Source: JBQCHF01 sp051953655 (GTDB lineage Bacteria > Actinomycetota > Actinomycetes > Motilibacterales > Motilibacteraceae). From it: a stretch of 15,862 bases of DNA. Both the position numbers and the translations under genes were made by a program. The DNA is taken from the NCBI GenBank assembly GCA_051953655.1, contig JBQCIO010000224.1:1-15862 (forward strand), given 5' to 3'. Below the pieces are notes generated by a model. The model was not told the DNA's origin and ran no database searches. It saw only the letters and a list, made by a program, of their open reading frames with translations. This document shows positions 7,899 through 14,096 of this stretch, in pieces (position 1 is the stretch's first letter; every line of letters begins with the position of its first letter).

Positions 7899-7943
7899 CG
7901 GGCCGAGGCCCGGCCCCCGTGCTGGGGACCGGGCCTCGGGCCG
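7899..7943 (-). terminator. Strong GC-rich stem-loop upstream of the MFS promoter
   Basis: Arms CCGAGGCCCGG (7903-7913) and CCGGGCCTCGG (7929-7939) pair over 11 bp. One C/A mismatch follows, then four more C-G pairs closing a 5-nt loop (7919-7923); three outer pairs after a G/G mismatch extend it to 7899-7943. There is no U tract, as is common in high-GC actinobacteria. It could stop transcripts coming from ino1 before the MFS promoter; the terminator role is inferred. Confidence 0.5.
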
Positions 7944-7957
7944 GTTCGCTTCGGAAC

Positions 7958-7975
7958 GATCACGTGGGCGTGATC
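7958..7975. repeat. Short inverted repeat with 7-bp arms
   Basis: GATCACG (7958-7964) and CGTGATC (7969-7975) are perfect arms around TGGG. The site sits two bases from the large palindrome and includes a CACGTG core. It could be an operator or a small hairpin; no regulator is identified. Confidence 0.6.
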
Positions 7976-7976
7976 C

Positions 7977-8018
7977 TTCCCTGGTTACCGCGGCAGATCT
8001 GTCGCGGTAACCAGGGAA
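7977..8018. repeat. 42-bp near-perfect palindrome in the ino1-MFS gap
   Basis: Left arm TTCCCTGGTTACCGCG (7977-7992) and right arm CGCGGTAACCAGGGAA (8003-8018) are exact reverse complements. The 10-bp centre, GCAGATCTGT, is itself palindromic except for one G/T pair (7993/8002), which would still wobble-pair in RNA. The symmetry runs through the centre with essentially no loop. That favours a protein-binding site or a cruciform; a terminator for ino1 is the alternative. It lies 113 bp beyond the ino1 stop. Confidence 0.8.
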
Positions 8019-8050
8019 CTTCCGCGGGGAGTGGAGCGCTCAGCGCTCGA

Positions 8051-8073
8051 CCTCACCGTGCCTTCTGGTGAGG
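8051..8073. repeat. Inverted repeat with 7-bp arms overlapping the downstream direct-repeat copy
   Basis: CCTCACC (8051-8057) and GGTGAGG (8067-8073) are perfect arms around 9 nt. It could form a hairpin in the ino1 3' untranslated RNA. Confidence 0.5.
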
Positions 8074-8093
8074 CCGCCCACCTCGCGCGCTCC

Positions 8094-8122
8094 GGCAGCG
8101 GCTGCTTCGCGACGCCGCTACC
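8094..8122 (-). terminator. Candidate ino1 terminator hairpin
   Basis: On the minus strand, starting 9 nt after the ino1 stop, GGTAGCGGC and GCCGCTGCC form a 9-bp stem (one G-U pair) around an 11-nt loop. No U tract follows. It is the stem-loop nearest to the stop codon and so the first candidate for ending the padR-ino1 transcript. Confidence 0.45.
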
Positions 8123-8131
8123 TCCGCTTGC

Positions 8132-9211
8132 TCAGCGCTCGACCTCACCCCTGATGAACTTCTCCACCAGCTCCTTGCACGTCGCGTCGTCGTACTGCTC
8201 CGGCGGCGACTTCATGAAGTAGGAGGAGGCGGACAGGATCGGGCCGCCGATGCCGCGGTCCTTGGCGATCTTGGCCGCGCGGATGGCGTCGATGATGATG
8301 CCGGCCGAGTTCGGCGAGTCCCAGACCTCGAGCTTGTACTCGAGCGAGAGCGGCACGTCGCCGAAGTTGCGGCCCTCGAGGCGCACGAACGCCCACTTGC
8401 GGTCGTCGAGCCACGCGACGTAGTCCGACGGGCCGATGTGCACGTTGCGCTTGGGCATCTCGCCCTGCAGCTGCGAGGTGACCGACTGGGTCTTCGAGAT
8501 CTTCTTGGACTCCAGGCGCTCGCGCTCGAGCATGTTCATGAAGTCCATGTTGCCGCCGACGTTCAGCTGGTAGGTCCGGTCGACGGTGACGCCGCGGTCC
8601 TCGAACAGCTTGGCCAGCACGCGGTGGGTGATGGTGGCGCCGACCTGCGACTTGATGTCGTCGCCCACGATCGGCACACCGGCGGCGGTGAACTTGTCCG
8701 CCCACTCCTTGGTGCCGGCGATGAAGACCGGGAGCGCGTTGACGAAGGCGACCTTGGCGTCGATCGCGCACTGCGCGTAGAACTTGGCCGCCTCCTCCGA
8801 GCCGACCGGCAGGTAGCAGACGAGGACGTCGACCTGCTCGTCCTTGAGAACCTGGACGACGTCGACCGGCTCGTCGTCGGACTCGGTCACCATCTCGCGG
8901 TAGTACTTGCCGAGCCCGTCGAGGGTGTGGCCGCGCTGCACGGTGACGCCGGTCGGCGGCACGTCGCAGAGCTTGAGGGTGTTGTTCTCGCTCGCGTTGA
9001 TCGCGTCGGAGAGGTCCTGCCCGACCTTCTTGGCGTCGACGTCGAACGCGGCGACGAACTGCACGTCGCGGACGTGGTAGTCGCCGAACTGCACGTGCAT
9101 CAGGCCCGGCACCCGCTGCTGCGGGTCGGCGTCCTTGTAGTACTCGACGCCCTGGACGAGGGACGAGGCGCAGTTGCCGACGCCCACGATGGCCACGCGA
9201 AGGGAACCCAT
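8132..9211 (-). CDS. ino1: Inositol-3-phosphate synthase (myo-inositol-1-phosphate synthase)
   Basis: A 359-residue cytoplasmic NAD-dependent enzyme that converts glucose 6-phosphate to inositol 3-phosphate, the precursor for phosphatidylinositol, PI-mannosides and mycothiol in actinobacteria (known). The Rossmann motif GVGNCASS is at 10-17. Family signatures are GDDIKSQVGAT (183-193), NVGGNMDF (217-224), KKISKTQSV (236-244) and YKLEVWDSPNSAG (292-304). Length is close to the mycobacterial enzyme. The ATG is preceded by a strong Shine-Dalgarno AAGGAG 6 nt upstream, which lies within the 16-nt gap after the padR stop. The two genes therefore form an operon, and the PadR-type operator upstream of padR should control ino1 as well. 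Confidence 0.97.
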   Translation of the reverse strand: MGSLRVAIVGVGNCASSLVQGVEYYKDADPQQRVPGLMHVQFGDYHVRDVQFVAAFDVDAKKVGQDLSDAINASENNTLKLCDVPPTGVTVQRGHTLDGLGKYYREMVTESDDEPVDVVQVLKDEQVDVLVCYLPVGSEEAAKFYAQCAIDAKVAFVNALPVFIAGTKEWADKFTAAGVPIVGDDIKSQVGATITHRVLAKLFEDRGVTVDRTYQLNVGGNMDFMNMLERERLESKKISKTQSVTSQLQGEMPKRNVHIGPSDYVAWLDDRKWAFVRLEGRNFGDVPLSLEYKLEVWDSPNSAGIIIDAIRAAKIAKDRGIGGPILSASSYFMKSPPEQYDDATCKELVEKFIRGEVER

Positions 9212-9227
9212 CCGGTGCTCCTTGCTC

Positions 9228-9920
9228 CTACTTGTCGCTGGTCTCGGACGGGTGCGGGTGGCCCGCCGCGTCCTGCTTCTGGGTGGTGCGCTTGCCGCTG
9301 CCCCCGGTGCTGGAGGTCTGGTCGTGCTGCTGCAGGGCCTGCTGCGGGACTCCGCCCGCGGCGGCCCCGCCGCCGTTCGTCTCGCTGGCGATCAGCTCGT
9401 TGAGCCAGCGCACCTCGCGCTCGACCGACTCGAGCCCGTGCCGCTGCAGCTCGAGCGTGTAGCTGTCGAGCCGCTCCCGGGTGCGCTGCAGGGACGAGCG
9501 CGCCCCACCGAGCCGCTCCTCGAGCCGGCTGCGCCGGCCCTCGAGGATCCGCAGCCGCACGGCCGCGTCGGTGCGGGAGAAGAACGCGAAGTGGACGCCG
9601 AAGCCCTCGTCGTCCCAGGCGTCGGGCCCGGCCTGGGCCCGCAGATCCTGGAAGCGCTCCTTGCCCACGGCGGTGAGCTTGTAGACGATCTTGGCTCGCT
9701 TGCCGCTGAGCGCCGGAGCGGCGTCGTCGGCCCCGTCCTCGGTGATCCACCCGCGCGCCAGCAGGTCCTTGAGCGCCGGGTAGAGCGAGCCGTACGAGAG
9801 CGCCCGGAAGGTGCCGAGCACCGCGGTGAGCCGCTTGCGCAGCTCGTAGCCGTGCAGGGGACCCTCGTGGAGGAGCCCGAGGACGGCCAGCTCCAGCATC
9901 CCGGTCCCGCGTCGTGCCAC
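9228..9920 (-). CDS. PadR family transcriptional regulator upstream of ino1
   Basis: A 230-residue DNA-binding protein. The N-terminal winged helix (about 8-90) contains LELAVLGLLHEGPLHGYELR and the SYGSLYPALKDLLARGWI pattern (42-59) typical of PadR. Residues 105-180 are a predicted helical, coiled-coil-rich dimerisation region. Residues 182-230 form a polar Gly/Gln/Ser/Thr tail. The start is GTG 9920, which gives MARRGTGMLELAVL and has a strong AGGAGG-type site about 6 nt upstream. The ATG at 9899 is in frame but lacks as good a site and would drop the MARRGTG leader that similar actinobacterial PadR proteins carry in a comparable form (MSRRSG). It precedes ino1 by 16 nt, so it probably regulates both itself and inositol synthesis. 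PadR proteins usually repress and respond to a ligand (known); the ligand here is unknown. Confidence 0.93.
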   Translation of the reverse strand: MARRGTGMLELAVLGLLHEGPLHGYELRKRLTAVLGTFRALSYGSLYPALKDLLARGWITEDGADDAAPALSGKRAKIVYKLTAVGKERFQDLRAQAGPDAWDDEGFGVHFAFFSRTDAAVRLRILEGRRSRLEERLGGARSSLQRTRERLDSYTLELQRHGLESVEREVRWLNELIASETNGGGAAAGGVPQQALQQHDQTSSTGGSGKRTTQKQDAAGHPHPSETSDK

Positions 9921-9966
9921 CGCCGCCCTCCTCCCGCCGCTCGCCGTGACGCCTGATGACTCGGCT

Positions 9967-9989
9967 CGATGTATCGAGTCGATACATCG
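9967..9989. promoter_or_regulatory. Putative PadR operator of the padR-ino1 operon
   Basis: Perfect 10-bp arms CGATGTATCG (9967-9976) and CGATACATCG (9980-9989) flank AGT. The ATGTAT / ATACAT half-sites fit the ATGT...ACAT pattern of known PadR operators. The site starts 2 bp downstream of the padR -10 box and covers the expected transcription start, so bound repressor would block initiation. It is markedly AT-richer than its surroundings. Confidence 0.75.
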
Positions 9990-9991
9990 GG

Positions 9992-10020
9992 ACGATAGGC
10001 GACGGTCGCCGCAGCGGCAA
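9992..10020 (-). promoter_or_regulatory. padR-ino1 promoter, -35 TTGCCG and -10 TATCGT
   Basis: On the minus strand TTGCCG (10015-10020) is separated by exactly 17 nt from TATCGT (9992-9997), a good match to the housekeeping actinobacterial consensus. The expected start near 9985 falls inside the operator and leaves a leader of about 65 nt before the padR GTG. Confidence 0.65.
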
Positions 10021-10166
10021 ACGCGGCACGCCCGATCCCCAGCCCCGGCCGCCCGTCGAGGCGGCGATGGCGGGGTGACACCGGCCACGTGCAGCGGTGG
10101 ACGGGGGGTCGGGCGGAACCCCCCGGCGCGCCCGCGCGTCCGCCAGGGGAGGGGGTGGACGCGTGC

Positions 10167-10229
10167 GGAGGCCGGGAGCGGGGTACCGGGGCTGCGACGA
10201 TCTACCCCGGCGGTCCCCATCCGGCCTCC
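10167..10229. repeat. Long imperfect inverted repeat upstream of ponA
   Basis: Outer arms GGAGGCCGG (10167-10175) and CCGGCCTCC (10221-10229) and inner arms CCGGGG (10186-10191) and CCCCGG (10205-10210) share one symmetry axis. The segments between them pair partly. The inner loop is 13 nt. It may be an RNA structure of an upstream-started ponA transcript or a binding site. Confidence 0.5.
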
Positions 10230-10293
10230 CCGCACGGCGGGGCCGGCGGGGCGCGGGGTGCTCGCGGGGGATCCGTACGGTGCGTTGTCGGGA

Positions 10294-10312
10294 CGACCCC
10301 TGCCCGGGGTCG
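10294..10312 (+). promoter_or_regulatory. Hairpin just upstream of the ponA ribosome-binding site
   Basis: CGACCCC (10294-10300) and GGGGTCG (10306-10312) form a perfect 7-bp stem around TGCCC. It ends 8 nt before the GAGGAG (10321-10326) that serves ponA. A -10-like TACGGT at 10276-10281 would start transcription near the hairpin's 5' side. A role in ponA expression is inferred only. Confidence 0.4.
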
Positions 10313-10338
10313 CCAGTCACGAGGAGTGAGACCGACCA

Positions 10339-12573
10339 GTGAGGATCGACTACCCGCGGGCCGGGCGCTCCGGGCTGCGGCGCTTCCTGCCCTCGTGGCG
10401 CCAGCTGCTCGGCGTCGTCGTGCTCGGGGTCGCCCTGGTCGTGGCCGGCTTCGGTGCCGCCTACGCGCTGGTCGACGTCCCCCAGCCCAAGGACCAGCAG
10501 CTGGCCCAGGCCAGCGTCGTCTACTACCGCGACGGCAAGACCGAGCTCGGCCGCTTCGGGGACATCAACCGCACCGCGGTGCCGCTGGACAAGGTGCCCC
10601 AGTACGTCCAGGACGCCGTGCTGGCGGCGGAGGACCGCACCTTCTACACCAACCGCGGCATCTCGCCCACCGGCATCGCCCGCGCCCTCTACCGCGACGT
10701 GGTCGGCGGCGGCTCGCAGGGCGGGTCCACCATCACCCAGCAGTACGTCAAGAACGTCTACCTGACCCAGCAGAAGACCGTGAGCCGCAAGCTCAAGGAG
10801 TGGATCATCGCGGTCAAGGTGGACCAGTCCACCTCCAAGGACCAGATCCTCGAGAACTACCTCAACACGATCTACTGGGGTCGCGGCGCCTACGGCGTGC
10901 AGGCCGCCGCCCAGGCCTACTTCGGCAAGGACGTCTCCGCCCTCACCCCGGCCCAGGGGGCGTTCCTGGCCGGCATCATCCAGAGCCCGGGCAACTACGA
11001 CCCCACCGTGGGCCCGAAGTCCACGGCCCGGGCGCAGGCGCGGTGGGCCTACGTCGTCGACGGCATGCACAAGCTCGGCTTCGCCGACGCCGCGGCCAAC
11101 GGGGACAAGGCGCAGGCCGAGGGGTTCCCGCAGGTGCAGCCGCGCAAGCAGGTCGACCGGCTGGGCGGCCCGAAGGGCTACCTGCTGCAGATGGTCGAGG
11201 ACGAGCTGGTCGCGCAGGGCTTCGACCAGGCCACCGTGGAGACCGGCGGGCTGCAGGTGACCTCCACCTTCGACGCCAAGGCCCAGGCCGCGGCCGAGAA
11301 GGCGGTCAAGGACAACTTCCCCACCGAGAACGCCAAGGACGTCCACGCGGGTCTGACCGCGGTGCGCCCCGGCACCGGCGAGATCGTCGCCCTCTACGGC
11401 GGCCCCGACTACGTCAAGGCCCCCGGGCAGAACGCGGCCCTGGCCCAGATCCAGGCGGGCTCGACCTTCAAGCCGTTCACCCTGGTGGCCGCGCTGGAGA
11501 ACGGGATCTCGCTGTCCAGCCGCTACGCCGGCAACAGTCCCCTGCAGGTGCCCGGCGGCAAGCCGGTGCGCAACGAGTTCAGCCAGGACTACGGCCAGTC
11601 GGTCGACCTGCGCAAGGCCATCGAGCAGTCCATCAACACCGCGTTCGTCGACCTCACCCTCGACGTGGGCGCCAAGAAGGTGCTCGATGCCGCCGTCCAG
11701 ACCGGCATCCCCAAGGACACCCCCGGCCTGGAGCCGAACGCCGTGATCACCCTGGGCACCGCGTCGGTGAACTCGGCCCAGATGGCCAACGCCTACGCCA
11801 CGTTCGCCGCCCAGGGCCGGCGGGTGGACGGCACGCACGTGGTGCTCCAGGTCAAGCAGGGCGTGAACGCGAAGGTGGTCTACAAGGCGGCGGTGAAGCC
11901 GGAGAAGGCCTTCGACGCCAACATCGCCGCCAACGTCGACGACGCCCTCGCCGGCGTGGTGCAGCGGGGCACCGGCACGGCGGCGCGCGCGCTCGGTCGG
12001 CCGGCCGCCGGCAAGACCGGCACCGCCGAGTCGAACTCGGCCTGGTTCGTCGGCTACACCCCCCAGCTGTCCACCGCGGTCGAGTTCTACAAGGGCGACG
12101 GCACCGTCTCGCTGGACGGGGTCGGCGGCCAGAACGCCTTCTTCGGCGGCGGCTACCCGGCGCAGACGTGGACCGCGTTCATGCAGGGCGCGCTGGAGGG
12201 AGAGCCGGTGCAGGACTTCCCGGCGCCCCAGCCGATCGGGCAGGTCAGGAACCCGGCGCCGTCGACGCCGACCTCGACCCCCACGCCCACCGGCCCGGCC
12301 ACCCCCTCGACCACGCCCACCCCCACCCCCAGCGCCTCGGCCACGGACACCGGGCCGGCCACCCCGACCGCGTCGGCGAGCCCCACCGACAACGGCAACG
12401 GCGGTGGCGGCGGTGGCGGCGGAACGCCCACGGCCACGAGCACCACCTCGGCGGCCCCTACGGCCGTCAGCACCGCGACCTCGCCCGGCACGGTCACCCA
12501 GCAGGCGCGACCACGCAGCACGAGCACCGGCTCGACCGGCGGATCCACTCCCACCACCGGCACCGGCCCGTAG
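10339..12573 (+). CDS. ponA: Class A (bifunctional) penicillin-binding protein
   Basis: A 744-residue peptidoglycan synthase. A short basic cytoplasmic tail precedes one transmembrane anchor (about 23-46). The GT51 glycosyltransferase domain (about 60-225) shows the catalytic-Glu motif EDRTFY (98-103), GGSTITQQYVKN (128-139) and RKLKEW (150-155). The transpeptidase domain (about 335-625) has the active-site serine in STFK (375-378), SIN (431-433) and KTGT (559-562), so both activities look intact. Residues 630-744 are a Pro/Thr/Ser-rich tail interrupted by a run of glycines (688-695), likely extending into the wall. The start is GTG 10339: an in-frame TGA lies 12 nt upstream, and GAGGAG precedes it by 12 nt, a rather long spacing. 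The GT87 gene follows 11 nt after the stop. Placement near ino1 and padR matches the ponA1 region of M. tuberculosis (known). Confidence 0.95.
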   Translation: MRIDYPRAGRSGLRRFLPSWRQLLGVVVLGVALVVAGFGAAYALVDVPQPKDQQLAQASVVYYRDGKTELGRFGDINRTAVPLDKVPQYVQDAVLAAEDRTFYTNRGISPTGIARALYRDVVGGGSQGGSTITQQYVKNVYLTQQKTVSRKLKEWIIAVKVDQSTSKDQILENYLNTIYWGRGAYGVQAAAQAYFGKDVSALTPAQGAFLAGIIQSPGNYDPTVGPKSTARAQARWAYVVDGMHKLGFADAAANGDKAQAEGFPQVQPRKQVDRLGGPKGYLLQMVEDELVAQGFDQATVETGGLQVTSTFDAKAQAAAEKAVKDNFPTENAKDVHAGLTAVRPGTGEIVALYGGPDYVKAPGQNAALAQIQAGSTFKPFTLVAALENGISLSSRYAGNSPLQVPGGKPVRNEFSQDYGQSVDLRKAIEQSINTAFVDLTLDVGAKKVLDAAVQTGIPKDTPGLEPNAVITLGTASVNSAQMANAYATFAAQGRRVDGTHVVLQVKQGVNAKVVYKAAVKPEKAFDANIAANVDDALAGVVQRGTGTAARALGRPAAGKTGTAESNSAWFVGYTPQLSTAVEFYKGDGTVSLDGVGGQNAFFGGGYPAQTWTAFMQGALEGEPVQDFPAPQPIGQVRNPAPSTPTSTPTPTGPATPSTTPTPTPSASATDTGPATPTASASPTDNGNGGGGGGGGTPTATSTTSAAPTAVSTATSPGTVTQQARPRSTSTGSTGGSTPTTGTGP

Positions 12574-12587
12574 GCTCGCCGCTCGTG
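12571..12587 (+). promoter_or_regulatory. Putative internal leaderless promoter for the GT87 gene, overlapping the ponA stop
   Basis: The ponA stop TAG is the first half of TAGGCT (12571-12576), followed by 8 nt and GTG (12585). CCCGTAGGCT and the spacing are identical to those before the CCA gene. No ribosome-binding site is seen, so either this promoter or reinitiation after ponA must supply translation. Confidence 0.45.
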
Positions 12588-14087
12588 AGTCAGCCCGTGA
12601 ACCAGGACGAGCCGGGCGTGGCCGGGCTCGCGCCGCGGTCGACCGCCGGCCGGCGTGCTCCCGAGCCGACGGTGGTCGCCCCCACCAGGGACGACCCGGT
12701 GGTGCGGGCGCTGAGCGAGGTCGTCGGCGGCCCCGTCGGCCCGCGTCTGCGGGCCGGCGCTGCGGCGCTGTGGACCCCGACCCGGGTGTGCATCGTGCTG
12801 GCGGTGGTCACCATGGTCGCCGCGCTGGCCCTCAAGCAGCACTGCCGCACCACCGGCTGGGCCTCGCCGGACCAGTTCACCCACCTGTGCTACTCCGACG
12901 TCTCGGCGCTGTTCGGCGCCCGCGGCCTGGCCGACAAGCTCTTCCCCTACCTGGGTCACCCCGGGGTGGAGCAGGTCGAGTACCCGGTCCTCACCGGCCT
13001 GCTCATGTGGGTGACCGCCAAGGTCGTGCCGGGCTCGGGCTACTCCGTCGACCGGCTGGTCACCTACGTGGACGTCAACCTGCTGGTCGACTTCGCGCTG
13101 CTCGTGGCCACTGTGGTCGCCACCGCGTACACCGTGCGGCGGCGCCGGTGGGACGCCGCCATCGTGGCCGCGGCCCCGGTGGTGGCGCTCACCGCCACCA
13201 TCAACTGGGACCTGCTGGCGGTGGCGCTCACCGCGCTGGCGATGCTCCTGTGGGCGCGCGACCGTCCGGTGGCCGCCGGCGTGCTGCTCGGGCTCGGCGT
13301 CGCCGCCAAGCTCTACCCGGTGCTGCTGCTCGGCCCGCTGTTCGTGCTCTGCCTGCGCGCGGGGAAGCTGTCGCGGTGGTGGGGGGCCGTGGTCGGCACG
13401 GCCGGCGCCTGGCTGGCGGTGAACCTCTGGTTCGTCCTGTTCGCCCGCCAGGGCTGGGAACGCTTCTACGTGCTCTCCAAGGAGCGCGGCGCCGGCTTCT
13501 CCTCGATCTTCTACGTGACCGGCTCGGGCTGGTGGACCGCCCACCCGACGCTGCTCAACGGCGTGGCGACCGGCGCGATGCTGCTCGCCTGCGCCGGCAT
13601 CGCCTGGCTGGCGCTCACCGCGCCCCGGCGACCGCGGGTCGGCTCGCTCGCCTTCCTCGTGGTGGCCGCCTTCCTGCTCACCAACAAGGTCTACTCCCCG
13701 CAGTACGCGCTGTGGCTGGTGCCGCTGCTCGCGCTGGCCCGCCCGCGCTGGCGCGACGTGCTGGTCTGGCAGGCCTGCGAGGCGGTGCACTGGGTCGCGA
13801 TCTGGCTCTACATCGCCGGTTTCACGGCGAACACGCGCGGCCTGCCGCGCTCGGTCTACGACGCCACCGTGTGGCTGCACGTGGCCGGCCTGCTCTGGCT
13901 GGTCGTCATGGTGGTCCGGGACGTGCTGCACCCCGAGCACGACCCGGTGCGCACCGACGGGGTCGACGACGACCCGGCCGGCGGCCCGCTCGACCGGGCC
14001 CCCGACGTCGTGGTGCTGGACGGCACGCGGCCCGTGCGCGTGCCGGTGGAGGAGCCCGGGCCGGGCGTGCCGGCCGGGGTCTCCTAG
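12585..14087 (+). CDS. GT87-type (DUF2029) polyprenol-phosphate-dependent glycosyltransferase
   Basis: A 500-residue polytopic membrane protein of the GT-C fold. After a 65-residue hydrophilic N-terminus and a first helix (about 66-85) comes an external loop with LCYSDVSALF (101-110); its Asp104 is a plausible catalytic base by analogy with GT-C enzymes. Further signatures are VEYPVLTG (131-138), INWDLLAV (206-213), AKLYPVLLLGP (241-251) and NKVYSPQY (367-374). About ten more hydrophobic segments are visible. The C-terminal 50 residues are acidic and cytoplasmic. Family members transfer mannose or another sugar from polyprenyl phosphate to envelope glycans or lipids; the acceptor here is unknown. 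It corresponds in position to Rv0051, next to ponA1. The start is GTG 12585 (leaderless candidate); GTG 12597 is an alternative in the same frame. It lies 11 nt after ponA and 9 nt before the next glycosyltransferase. Confidence 0.88.
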   Translation: MSQPVNQDEPGVAGLAPRSTAGRRAPEPTVVAPTRDDPVVRALSEVVGGPVGPRLRAGAAALWTPTRVCIVLAVVTMVAALALKQHCRTTGWASPDQFTHLCYSDVSALFGARGLADKLFPYLGHPGVEQVEYPVLTGLLMWVTAKVVPGSGYSVDRLVTYVDVNLLVDFALLVATVVATAYTVRRRRWDAAIVAAAPVVALTATINWDLLAVALTALAMLLWARDRPVAAGVLLGLGVAAKLYPVLLLGPLFVLCLRAGKLSRWWGAVVGTAGAWLAVNLWFVLFARQGWERFYVLSKERGAGFSSIFYVTGSGWWTAHPTLLNGVATGAMLLACAGIAWLALTAPRRPRVGSLAFLVVAAFLLTNKVYSPQYALWLVPLLALARPRWRDVLVWQACEAVHWVAIWLYIAGFTANTRGLPRSVYDATVWLHVAGLLWLVVMVVRDVLHPEHDPVRTDGVDDDPAGGPLDRAPDVVVLDGTRPVRVPVEEPGPGVPAGVS

Positions 14088-14090
14088 GAG
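14085..14090 (+). promoter_or_regulatory. Ribosome-binding site overlapping the GT87 stop codon
   Basis: TAGGAG contains the GT87 stop and, 6 nt before GTG 14097, a good Shine-Dalgarno. This settles the start of the mannosyltransferase gene and points to coupling of the two GT-C genes. Confidence 0.75.
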
Positions 14091-14096
14091 CTCGCC

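Larger units (their letters stand above)
8038..8149. repeat. 20-bp direct repeat flanking 72 bp; second copy is the end of ino1
   Basis: GCTCAGCGCTCGACCTCACC occurs at 8038-8057 and again, identically, at 8130-8149. The second copy encodes, on the minus strand, the last residues GEVER and the stop of ino1. The first copy is non-coding, 3' of the gene. Bases immediately outside the copies do not match, so the boundaries are sharp. Confidence 0.85.
10021..10338. other. Non-coding gap between the padR promoter and ponA
   Basis: About 320 bp of very GC-rich sequence lie between the padR promoter and ponA. Open frames through it lack a start with a ribosome site and look like composition artefacts. 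It contains a 63-nt imperfect stem (10167-10229), a weak -10-like TACGGT (10276-10281) and a 7-bp-arm hairpin (10294-10312). I recognise no known riboswitch class in it. Confidence 0.6.

Noticed and set aside
7950..8020. dif, parS or oriC-type site at the large palindrome
   Set aside because: The sequence does not resemble the parS core (GTTTCACGTGAAAC) or dif, and there are no DnaA-box clusters or origin genes.
8038..8149. Insertion sequence with target duplication
   Set aside because: The 72 bp between the direct repeats have no coding capacity or terminal inverted repeats; kept only as a repeat.
9897..9899. ATG at 9899 as padR start
   Set aside because: GTG 9920 has a strong AGGAGG-type site at the right distance and keeps the leader seen in similar PadR proteins.
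10100..10312. Known riboswitch (c-di-AMP, cobalamin or other) before ponA
   Set aside because: Hairpins are present, but I could not match the conserved core bases of any class.
9100..11838. 912-codon minus-strand frame
   Set aside because: Antisense to ponA and out of frame with padR and ino1; residue composition is that of a shadow.
10089..12584. Extension of the GT87 frame upstream through ponA
   Set aside because: Out of frame with ponA and low complexity; the hydrophobic, motif-bearing protein starts at GTG 12585.
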